Position numbers and translations under genes: made by a program. This document shows, one piece after another, positions 1-5,969 of a stretch of 9,218 bases of DNA. The notes under the pieces were generated by a model that did no database searches, had not been told where the DNA came from, and worked only from the letters and a program-made list of their open reading frames with translations. The DNA is taken from NCBI GenBank assembly GCA_021815905.1, contig JAKAZP010000077.1:1-9218 (forward strand). Direction: 5' to 3'. Origin of the DNA: Pseudomonadota bacterium. GTDB taxonomy: Bacteria; Pseudomonadota; Gammaproteobacteria; Steroidobacterales; Steroidobacteraceae. Position 1 is the stretch's first letter. Every line of letters starts with the position of its first letter.

Positions 1-222
1 GATGCGCTGCATCGGGAGCTGACGTGCCGGGGCGAGGCGCTCGGCGAGGCGGGGATCCACTCGGTCACCCGGATCGGGGATGCGCTCGCGCCCGGCGCCA
101 TCGCGCACGCGGTGTACAGCGGTCACCGCTACGCGCGCGAGCTCGAATCCGCCGAGGCCACGCGCCTCCTGCGGCGGGATGCGCCGCTTCGCACCGCGAG
201 CGCGCCGGGGGAGTTCCGATGA
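1..222 (+). CDS. C-terminal end of a TMADH/DMADH-type (Old Yellow Enzyme plus Rossmann) flavoprotein oxidoreductase, 5' truncated by the window
   Basis: Frame 1 is open from the first base to a TGA at 220-222 and encodes 73 residues. The segment SVTRIGDALAPG followed by IAHAVYSGHRYAREL is the hallmark C-terminus of trimethylamine/dimethylamine dehydrogenases and related FMN/FAD/4Fe-4S demethylases. The GD motif there contacts ADP or dinucleotide, and the helix after it ends in GHRxARE. A short tail, with RRDAPLR resembling the RRE segment that ends many dimethylamine-dehydrogenase-like proteins, closes the chain. The FMN barrel and iron-sulfur cysteines would lie upstream, outside the window, so substrate cannot be judged. 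Its stop overlaps the start of the hydrolase gene (ATGA), so the two are probably co-translated. The other end of the window carries the N-terminal three quarters of a protein of the same family, so this locus has two such genes. Family assignment is firm; specific function is unknown. Confidence 0.85.
   Translation, partial: DALHRELTCRGEALGEAGIHSVTRIGDALAPGAIAHAVYSGHRYARELESAEATRLLRRDAPLRTASAPGEFR
207..213 (+). promoter_or_regulatory. Ribosome binding site of the CocE-like hydrolase
   Basis: GGGGGAG lies five bases before the ATG at 219. It sits inside the end of the upstream flavoprotein gene. It supports the start at 219 (ATGA overlap) over the much longer in-frame opening at 24, which would delete the signal-peptide position. 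Confidence 0.6.
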
Positions 223-2279
223 TGCCTAAAGCGATGGCAGCGTGGCTGATTCTGGTGTTGTCGGCGGCTCTCGGACAGGCGCATGCCTATGAAAGCCCCT
301 CGCCCGCGAAGTACGGCTTCACGTTGGTGCGGACGCGCATTCCCATGCGCGACGGCATCACTCTCGCCGTGACGCTCTACATGCCCCGGGGGGCGCCGCG
401 CGGCACGCGTTTCCCGGCGCTGCTCAACTACCTGCCCTATCGCAAGGACGACGACGAGGCCCAGAGCCAGTACGGCATGTTCAGCTACTTCGCGCGCCGC
501 GGGTACGTCGGCGCGGCGGTCGACATCCGCGGTTTCGGCGACAGCGGCGGCACGCCGCCGGATCGCGAGTACTCGGCCGAGGAGCGGCACGACGGGGAGC
601 AGGTCATCGCCTGGCTCGCCCGGCAGCCGTGGTCGAGCGGCAAGGTCGGCATGCTGGGCATCTCCTGGGGCGGCTTCAATTCCATTCAGATGGCGATGCG
701 AAATCCCCCGGCGCTGAAGGCCATCCTCGCGGTGGCCGCGACCGAGCGGCTGTACAAGGAGGACGTGCACTACATCGATGGGATCGTGCACATCGATGAG
801 TTCGAGCTGACCATGGACCTCGGCCAGGGCCGCAGCGGCGCCCCCGATTATTCCCTGGCCCCCGGCGTCATCGGACCGCGCATGAACTCCAAGCCCTGGT
901 CGCTGACTTACCTCGAGCACCAGCGCGATGGCGCGTTCTGGCACCGTCCGGAGCGGCCGCTGTCATCCATTCGCGTGCCCTGCTTCCTGATCGGCGGCCT
1001 GCAGGACGGCTATCGCGACAGCATCCCGCGCATGCTCGAGCAGGTCCCCGCGCCGGTGAAGGCGTGGATCGGCCCCTGGAATCACGCCTGGCCGAGCGAC
1101 AGCGACTACGGTCCGCTCTACGGCTGGCGCAGCCAGGCCGTGCGCTGGTTCGACTTCTGGCTGAAGGGACGGAACACGGGGGTGATGGCCGACCCCCGGC
1201 TGATGATCTATCTGCAGCACGCGTACCCGCCGGGCCCGCAGGACCAGACCGTGCCGGGCGTCTGGCGCGCCTACGACCGCTGGCCGCCTCGCGGCACGCG
1301 TGAGGAGCGGCTGTATCTGCAGCCCGATCACACGCTGCGGCGCGCGGCTCCCGAGGCCGGGCGGGACGAGCTGCGGTACGTGCCGTCGGCCGGCGCGGAA
1401 GACGGCATCTTCTGGTGGGGCGATCTGCACCCCGACATGCGGCCGTTCGATGCCTACAGTCTCGTGTACGACAGCCGGCCGTTGTCTCGCGACACGGCCG
1501 TCATGGGTTTCCCGCACGTGACGCTCTACGCCTCGGCGAGTGCGCCGCTCGCGGATTGGGTCGCGCGCCTGGAGGATGTCGCCCCCGACGGCCGGGTGAC
1601 GCTCGTGACCGGCGCCGCCCTGAACGGCGCGCAGCGAGAGTCGATGGCGCACCCGAAGTCGCTGAAGCCCGGGAAGCTGTACCGCTTCTCCTTCGACCTG
1701 CACCTCGCGTCATACGTCTTTCCCAAGGGGCATCGCATCCGCCTCGCGCTCTCGAACGCCATGTGGCCGACGCTCTGGCCCACCCCTTACGCAATGGACA
1801 CGACGGTGAAGCTCGGCGGCCGGCGCGCATCCTGGCTCGATCTGCCGCGCGTGCCCCTCACCGGTGGAGCGCCGCCGAAATCCCTGCTCCTGCCGCCGGG
1901 TCCCATCGAGCGCCCGGCGGATATCACCGGAGGGGGATCCGACTGGCCGGGCTCCTACAAGGTGGTGCGCGATGAGAACGGACACGCCCGCGTCGCGTGG
2001 CAGGGCGGATACTCCGTCCACTATCCCTGGGGCACCTTCCGCGACGCGGAAACGCTCTCTTATTCCATTGACGATGCGCACCCGGCTGATGCCAGCGATG
2101 TCGGTGATATCACCAACGTCCAGCACGTCGGCGCCCGCACCCTGATCTGGCGCGGCCATCTCTCGGTGCGCAGCGATGTGCACGACTTCTTCTACAGCTA
2201 CACGCGAACGCTCCTCGAGAATGGCAAGGTGGTCATCAGCCGAACGTGGAACAAGACCATCCCGCGTGACCATCAGTAA
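219..2279 (+). CDS. Exported CocE/NonD-type serine hydrolase (X-Pro dipeptidyl-peptidase S15 family)
   Basis: A 686-residue alpha/beta hydrolase. Residues 1-23 form a signal peptide (Lys4, hydrophobic core 7-18, AHA cleavage motif at 21-23), so the enzyme should act in the periplasm or outside. Visible catalytic residues are Ser149 in GISWGG, Asp263 in GGLQDGY and His289 in GPWNHAW, with Tyr74 in YLPYRK as the likely oxyanion-hole tyrosine. Order and spacing match cocaine esterase (Ser117, Asp259, His287, Tyr44). Roughly residues 300-375 continue the hydrolase core. A beta-rich PepX_C-like jelly roll follows to about 560 (HVTLYASASAPLADWVARL, then FPKGHRIRLALSNA). A further ~110-residue beta-rich tail (about 575-686) makes it longer than CocE itself. 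The family cleaves esters, amides or X-Pro bonds; the substrate here is unknown. The gene overlaps the upstream flavoprotein stop by ATGA and precedes the TetR gene by 16 bases, so an operon is likely. Its place among demethylation genes suggests hydrolysis of a conjugate of an N-methylated compound (inference). Confidence 0.9.
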   Translation: MMPKAMAAWLILVLSAALGQAHAYESPSPAKYGFTLVRTRIPMRDGITLAVTLYMPRGAPRGTRFPALLNYLPYRKDDDEAQSQYGMFSYFARRGYVGAAVDIRGFGDSGGTPPDREYSAEERHDGEQVIAWLARQPWSSGKVGMLGISWGGFNSIQMAMRNPPALKAILAVAATERLYKEDVHYIDGIVHIDEFELTMDLGQGRSGAPDYSLAPGVIGPRMNSKPWSLTYLEHQRDGAFWHRPERPLSSIRVPCFLIGGLQDGYRDSIPRMLEQVPAPVKAWIGPWNHAWPSDSDYGPLYGWRSQAVRWFDFWLKGRNTGVMADPRLMIYLQHAYPPGPQDQTVPGVWRAYDRWPPRGTREERLYLQPDHTLRRAAPEAGRDELRYVPSAGAEDGIFWWGDLHPDMRPFDAYSLVYDSRPLSRDTAVMGFPHVTLYASASAPLADWVARLEDVAPDGRVTLVTGAALNGAQRESMAHPKSLKPGKLYRFSFDLHLASYVFPKGHRIRLALSNAMWPTLWPTPYAMDTTVKLGGRRASWLDLPRVPLTGGAPPKSLLLPPGPIERPADITGGGSDWPGSYKVVRDENGHARVAWQGGYSVHYPWGTFRDAETLSYSIDDAHPADASDVGDITNVQHVGARTLIWRGHLSVRSDVHDFFYSYTRTLLENGKVVISRTWNKTIPRDHQ

Positions 2280-2280
2280 C

Positions 2281-2286
2281 GGAGGG
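2281..2286 (+). promoter_or_regulatory. Ribosome binding site of the BetI-like regulator
   Basis: GGAGGG begins two bases after the hydrolase stop and ends nine bases before the ATG at 2296. This strong Shine-Dalgarno decides the start at 2296 over in-frame upstream codons lying within the hydrolase gene. Confidence 0.7.
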
Positions 2287-2295
2287 CCGCCGCCC

Positions 2296-2967
2296 ATGCC
2301 GAAATTCCGCCGTGCCACACCGACCGTGCGCCGGGAGGCGCTCATCGAGGCCACCCTGACGAGCCTGCGCAAGCACGGGCACGAAGGGGTGTCCGCGCGG
2401 CGGATCGCCGCGGAGGCGGGCGTATCGGCCGGTCTCATCACCCATCATTTTCCGAGCATCGCCGCCCTGGTCGCCGCAGCCTACGAGACGCTCGCGATGT
2501 CGCTCCTGCGATCGATTCAGAAGCACGCCCGCGAGGTCGATGCGTCCCCACGCGAGCGCCTGCGCCGCTTCTTCCAGGCATCCTTCACCGCGGCGCTGCT
2601 CGACCCGGGTCTCTTCAACACCTGGGTCGTCTTCTGGAGCATGGTCGCGCACGATGCCGACGTGCGGGCCGTGCACGAGCGCACCAACGCCGCTTATCGC
2701 GCCGCGCTCGAGTCGCTCCTCGGTCAGCTGAGCCGCGTGGACGGCGCCCCGGCCTTCAGGGCGCGCCCGGCGGCCATGGCGCTCTCGGCCCTGCTCGATG
2801 GGCTGTGGATCGAGGCCAGCATGAACCCGCGCACTTTCAAGCCCGCCACCGCGGTCGCCCTGTGCGAGGACTGGACGAGCGCGCTCTGCTCGGGCGCGCT
2901 TCCGAGCCTGCTCGCCCGCGGCGCGCGCAAGCGCGAGCCGCGCGCCTCAGGCGCGAGCCGCGGGTGA
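2296..2967 (+). CDS. TetR-family transcriptional regulator, BetI subgroup
   Basis: A 223-residue cytoplasmic DNA-binding regulator. The N-terminal helix-turn-helix spans about residues 33-52 (VSARRIAAEAG then VSAGLITHHF). The ligand domain carries signatures of choline-sensing BetI repressors: the start MPKFRR...RREALIEATL, the central TWVVFWSMVAHDADVRAVHER and the late ALLDGLWIEASM, each matching a BetI segment in order. The length exceeds typical BetI (about 195 residues) by a basic C-terminal tail (about 205-223, ending in KREPRASGASRG). BetI represses choline-to-glycine-betaine genes in Enterobacteria; related proteins sit next to many amine and betaine catabolic genes. It is probably co-transcribed with the hydrolase and the upstream flavoprotein, and its 3' end overlaps the convergent transporter gene by 21 bases. 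No bet genes (choline oxidation) are in the window, so the ligand may be another quaternary amine or an unrelated compound. A candidate operator lies at 4375-4390. Confidence 0.87.
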   Translation: MPKFRRATPTVRREALIEATLTSLRKHGHEGVSARRIAAEAGVSAGLITHHFPSIAALVAAAYETLAMSLLRSIQKHAREVDASPRERLRRFFQASFTAALLDPGLFNTWVVFWSMVAHDADVRAVHERTNAAYRAALESLLGQLSRVDGAPAFRARPAAMALSALLDGLWIEASMNPRTFKPATAVALCEDWTSALCSGALPSLLARGARKREPRASGASRG

Positions 2968-4311
2968 CGGCGGCAGTACCGCGGGCGGCGCCGGCGCCTC
3001 GCCGGATCCCGCCGTGTCGGCGTCGATTCCGAGCCACAGCGCCGCGGCCACCACCGCGCACAGACTGCCGATCACGAACACCGCGCCCCAGGCGTGCCGC
3101 CCCGACAGCCAGGCGACCACGGGAATGCCGATGATGCCTCCCAGGTTGCCGCCGGTGTTGAGCACTCCTGCGACCGCCATCGAGTCGCTGCGGCCCACGG
3201 CCATAGCCGCGGCCCAGTAGGCCGCCTCATTGAGCTCGACGCAGCCGAAAGAGACGGTGAGTGCGCCGACGGCGAGGTACGGGTTCGCGGTCCACATCGC
3301 GCACAGGAGCAGGACTCCCGTGAGCGGCAGTGACACCAGCGGCACCGCCCGAAACCCCCAGACGGGCCCGAGCCTCCGGCACAGCCGCCCGGTGACGAGT
3401 CCGCCGATCCCGGCGCCAAGGCTCGCCGCGACCGGCGGCGCCGCCGACAGCCAGCCGCTCTCGAGCACGGGGAAATGACGCTGCTGGATCAGATAGAGAA
3501 AGCACCAGTTGGCGATCAGGTAGAAGCAGTAGTTCATTGCCAGATACGACACCGCGAGCAGCACGGTGTTGCGATGGCCGAGCACGCGCAGCAGTCGCGG
3601 CATCGACAGCCGGGCATCGACCGAGGCATTCGCAAGCTCGCCGAGCTCGGCACGCTCCGCGGTCGATACGGCCGGGTGCTCGCGCGGGGTATTGCGCGCA
3701 TACCATGCCCACAGCGCAGTCACCAGCACCGCCGGGATGCTGCACCAGGCGAGCGCGCGCTGCCAGCCGACGCTCACCATGAGCGCGGCGATGAGCGGCG
3801 GGGCGATCGCGAAGCCGAGATCCGCTCCCATGCTCTGCGCGCCCTGTACCAGCGACCACTGGTGGACGGGGAACCACGTTTCGAAGACCCCGGTCGAGAC
3901 GGGAAAAACTCCGCCCTGTGCCATCCCGAGGAGCAGCTGCGCCGCGACCAGCACCGCGAACAGCGCCGCGCCGCCGAGGATTGCCGGCGCCACGGGAATC
4001 ACCATGACGGCGATGAATGCCACCGCGCCGAAAAGCGTCATGGCGAGGCGGGCGCCCAGCCGCTGGCCGATGAGGCCGCCCGGCAGCTGAAAGAGCGCAT
4101 AGCCGATGACGAAAGCCTGCTCGATCCAGCCGATCTGCAGCTGCGTGAGGCGCAGATCCGGCATCATGCGCGCGGCGGCGATCGTCACGCTGACGCGCTG
4201 CTCGTAGGCGATCAGTCCCAACACGAACAGGAGCCCGAAGATCCGCCAGCGGATCCTCACCCGGGCCGGACGGTCCGGTAACGACGAAGGCTCGTGCACG
4301 GATGCAATCAT
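2947..4311 (-). CDS. Major facilitator superfamily transporter, anion:cation symporter (ACS)-like
   Basis: A 454-residue integral membrane protein with a short cytoplasmic N-terminus and about 12 hydrophobic segments in two halves, split by a polar loop around residues 200-235 (NTPREHPAVSTAERAEL). The loop and the first membrane helix with YEQR at 36-39, where ACS members usually have Y-x-D-R, point to the ACS family (phthalate, glucarate and other organic-anion permeases). The loop 2-3 motif A, normally G-x-L-a-D-R-x-G-R-R, reads GLIGQRLGAR (79-88), with Gln83 in place of Asp. I chose the ATG at 4311; an upstream TTG at 4335 would add eight residues but has no better ribosome site. It reads away from the first MttB gene across a shared promoter region and converges on the regulator gene. 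Likely role: uptake of the substrate or of a product of the exported hydrolase; substrate unknown. Confidence 0.87.
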   Translation of the reverse strand: MIASVHEPSSLPDRPARVRIRWRIFGLLFVLGLIAYEQRVSVTIAAARMMPDLRLTQLQIGWIEQAFVIGYALFQLPGGLIGQRLGARLAMTLFGAVAFIAVMVIPVAPAILGGAALFAVLVAAQLLLGMAQGGVFPVSTGVFETWFPVHQWSLVQGAQSMGADLGFAIAPPLIAALMVSVGWQRALAWCSIPAVLVTALWAWYARNTPREHPAVSTAERAELGELANASVDARLSMPRLLRVLGHRNTVLLAVSYLAMNYCFYLIANWCFLYLIQQRHFPVLESGWLSAAPPVAASLGAGIGGLVTGRLCRRLGPVWGFRAVPLVSLPLTGVLLLCAMWTANPYLAVGALTVSFGCVELNEAAYWAAAMAVGRSDSMAVAGVLNTGGNLGGIIGIPVVAWLSGRHAWGAVFVIGSLCAVVAAALWLGIDADTAGSGEAPAPPAVLPPSPAARA

Positions 4312-4427
4312 GGGTTGCCGGAAGCCGGGCGTCAAACCCGCTGAACGCGACTGTTGACGGCCGTCGGAATCAGATTGTACGCTTGTTCAACACGAGCACC
4401 GTCCTCGAGCAGCGGAGTGCCGCCTGG
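4312..4427. promoter_or_regulatory. Divergent promoter region between the transporter and the first MttB-family gene
   Basis: These 116 bases separate two divergent genes. For the plus strand, TTGACG (4354-4359) lies 16 bases before a poor -10, TGTACG (4376-4381). For the minus strand, TACAAT (complement of 4374-4379) matches the -10 consensus at five of six positions, without a clear -35. A 10-base perfect palindrome, GACGGCCGTC (4356-4365), overlaps the plus -35. GGAG at 4414-4417 is a plausible ribosome site ten bases before the MttB start at 4428. Element assignments are by eye. Confidence 0.45.
4375..4390. promoter_or_regulatory. Candidate TetR/BetI-type operator, TTGTAC-N4-GTTCAA
   Basis: Two six-base half sites, TTGTAC and the complement of TTGAAC, are arranged as an inverted repeat with five of six matching pairs around a four-base centre. 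The repeat covers the proposed -10 elements of both divergent promoters, where a repressor could shut off both. The TTGAAC-type half site resembles, as I recall it, the half sites of the Escherichia coli BetI operator, though the spacing there is shorter. Assignment to the regulator at 2296-2967 is inference. Confidence 0.35.
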
Positions 4428-5969
4428 ATGAGACCGCAGCTTCGCGTCGTTCCCGATCACCTCATCGGTCCGATCCTCGATGAGGCCAAGGCGATCCTGG
4501 CCGAGATCGGCGTCGAGGTGCGCGGGACGCGGCTGCGGCAACGGCTGCTCGATCACGGCCTGAGACTCGCGCGCACCGCCGATGACGCCGAGCGCGTGCT
4601 GTTTCCGCCCGAGGTCGTGGACCGGGCCATCGCCACCACGCCGAAGCGCTTCCCGCTGCACGATCGCGACGGGGCGCCGTACACCGAGCTCGGCGGAGAC
4701 AAGGTGCATTTCGTTCCCGGATCGAGCGGCCTGTCCGTGCTCGACCATCGCACCGGCGAAACCCGCCGCTCGAGCACCCGCGACTTCATCGAGTACGTGC
4801 GCGTCGCCGAGGGCCTGAAGAATCTCGGCTACCTCGCCACGGCCTTCTCCACCAACGACATCGAGCCCCTGGTCTCGGACGCGTGGCGGCTGTATCTCGC
4901 GCTGACCAATTCCCTGAAGCCGGTCGTCTCGGGCGCATTCTCCGAGCACGGCGTGGTGCGCATGGCGGAGATGATGCAGCTGTTCCGCCGCGACCGGGCC
5001 GACCTCGTCTCCCGCCCCATGTCGATCTTCACGGTCACGGCGACCGGGTTCTACCGTTACAGCGAGGACTCCTGCCAGAATCTCCTCGACTGCATCGACT
5101 CCGGCATCCCCGTCGAGATCGTGCCCGTGACCCTGATGGGCCTGATCGCTCCGGTGACGCTGGTGGGTGCGACGGTCATGCACGTGGCCGACGTGCTCGC
5201 GGGGCTCACGATGGCGCAGATCGTCAAGCCCGGCACCCCGATGCTGTTCGGGGGCGCCCCGGCCACCTTCCACATGCAAACGGCCATGTCGCCGATGGCG
5301 GCGATCGAGACGTTGCACCTGAACATGGCCTACATCGAGATCGCCAAGCACCTCGAGCTGCCGACGCAGGGCTACCTGGCCCTGGGCGAGGGCAAGTTCC
5401 TCGATGCGCAGGCGGGAGCGGAGACCTTCGCCGGCGCGCTGCTCGCCGCCGTGGGCGGGATCAACTCGGTCTCCGGTCCCGGAATGTTGGATTACGTCCT
5501 CACCTTCAGTCTCGGCAAGCTCGTCTTCGACGACGAGCTGTGCGGACAGGCGCTGCATTTCTGCCGTGATCTCGACGTCATGGAGGATCTGCCCACGCGC
5601 GGGCTGGTGCGCGAGCTGCTCAAGGACAAGCACCTGCTCACCTCGAGCCACACGCTGAAATACTGGCGCCACGAGCTCTATCTGCCCGGCATGGTATTCG
5701 ATCGGATCAATCGGGAGACCTGGCTCCAGGGCGGCGCCATGACGCTCGAGCAGCGGGTGAGCCACGAAGTCGAGCGGCTGCTCGGCACCTATGTCTCCCC
5801 GCCCCTCGACCCGCGGGTCGACGCGGAGATGATCCGGATCATCCGCGCCGGGATGCCGCCCGGGCAGCCGCTTCCCGAGACGCTGCCGCGAGTCGAGCAG
5901 GCGAGCGGCGCGGCGGCTCCCCGCACCGGCCGTCGCCGGCGCTCCAACCCTCAGTCCGCCGGCCGGTAA
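4428..5969 (+). CDS. MttB-family methyltransferase 1 (trimethylamine/betaine:corrinoid methyltransferase family, non-pyrrolysine)
   Basis: A 513-residue cytoplasmic protein with the full MttB (COG5598) layout. It has the N-terminal helix RPQLRVVPDHLIGPILDEA then AILAEIGVEV; FPPEVVDRAI; a FVPGSSGLSVLDHRTGETR segment (about 96-114); TRDFIEYVRVAEGL; and a TIM barrel through VPVTLMGLIAPVTLVGAT. The late barrel strand carries GEGKFLDAQAGAE (about 320-332) then GINSVSGPGMLD. Archaeal MttB uses pyrrolysine (UAG) in this late region; here the frame is read by ordinary codons, so this is a non-pyrrolysine member. Characterised members demethylate glycine betaine (MtgB), carnitine (MtcB), proline betaine (MtpB) or gamma-butyrobetaine (MtyB), moving the methyl to a corrinoid protein; the substrate here cannot be read off. 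The start at 4428 fits family N-termini; in-frame codons further upstream (from 4302) would fall in the promoter region. The end is Arg-rich (RTGRRRRS) and overlaps the convergent paralogue by 19 bases. No corrinoid protein is adjacent. Confidence 0.88.
   Translation: MRPQLRVVPDHLIGPILDEAKAILAEIGVEVRGTRLRQRLLDHGLRLARTADDAERVLFPPEVVDRAIATTPKRFPLHDRDGAPYTELGGDKVHFVPGSSGLSVLDHRTGETRRSSTRDFIEYVRVAEGLKNLGYLATAFSTNDIEPLVSDAWRLYLALTNSLKPVVSGAFSEHGVVRMAEMMQLFRRDRADLVSRPMSIFTVTATGFYRYSEDSCQNLLDCIDSGIPVEIVPVTLMGLIAPVTLVGATVMHVADVLAGLTMAQIVKPGTPMLFGGAPATFHMQTAMSPMAAIETLHLNMAYIEIAKHLELPTQGYLALGEGKFLDAQAGAETFAGALLAAVGGINSVSGPGMLDYVLTFSLGKLVFDDELCGQALHFCRDLDVMEDLPTRGLVRELLKDKHLLTSSHTLKYWRHELYLPGMVFDRINRETWLQGGAMTLEQRVSHEVERLLGTYVSPPLDPRVDAEMIRIIRAGMPPGQPLPETLPRVEQASGAAAPRTGRRRRSNPQSAGR

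Noticed and set aside
24..218. In-frame 65-residue N-terminal extension of the hydrolase
   Set aside because: It overlaps the flavoprotein C-terminus in another frame, is Arg-rich nonsense, and would bury the signal peptide. The start at 219 has a ribosome site and an ATGA overlap.
2176..2295. Upstream extension of the regulator into the hydrolase gene
   Set aside because: The extra 40 residues are a shifted reading of the hydrolase 3' end. The BetI-type N-terminus MPKFRR and a strong GGAGGG site fix the start at 2296.
2958..2984. CCGCGG repeated at 2958-2963 and 2979-2984 as a possible terminator hairpin between convergent genes
   Set aside because: There is no T-tract on either strand, and short GC-only repeats are expected by chance at this composition.
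4302..4427. Longer start for the first MttB gene
   Set aside because: The added 42 residues match nothing in the family and would cover the divergent promoter, including the -10-like and dyad elements.
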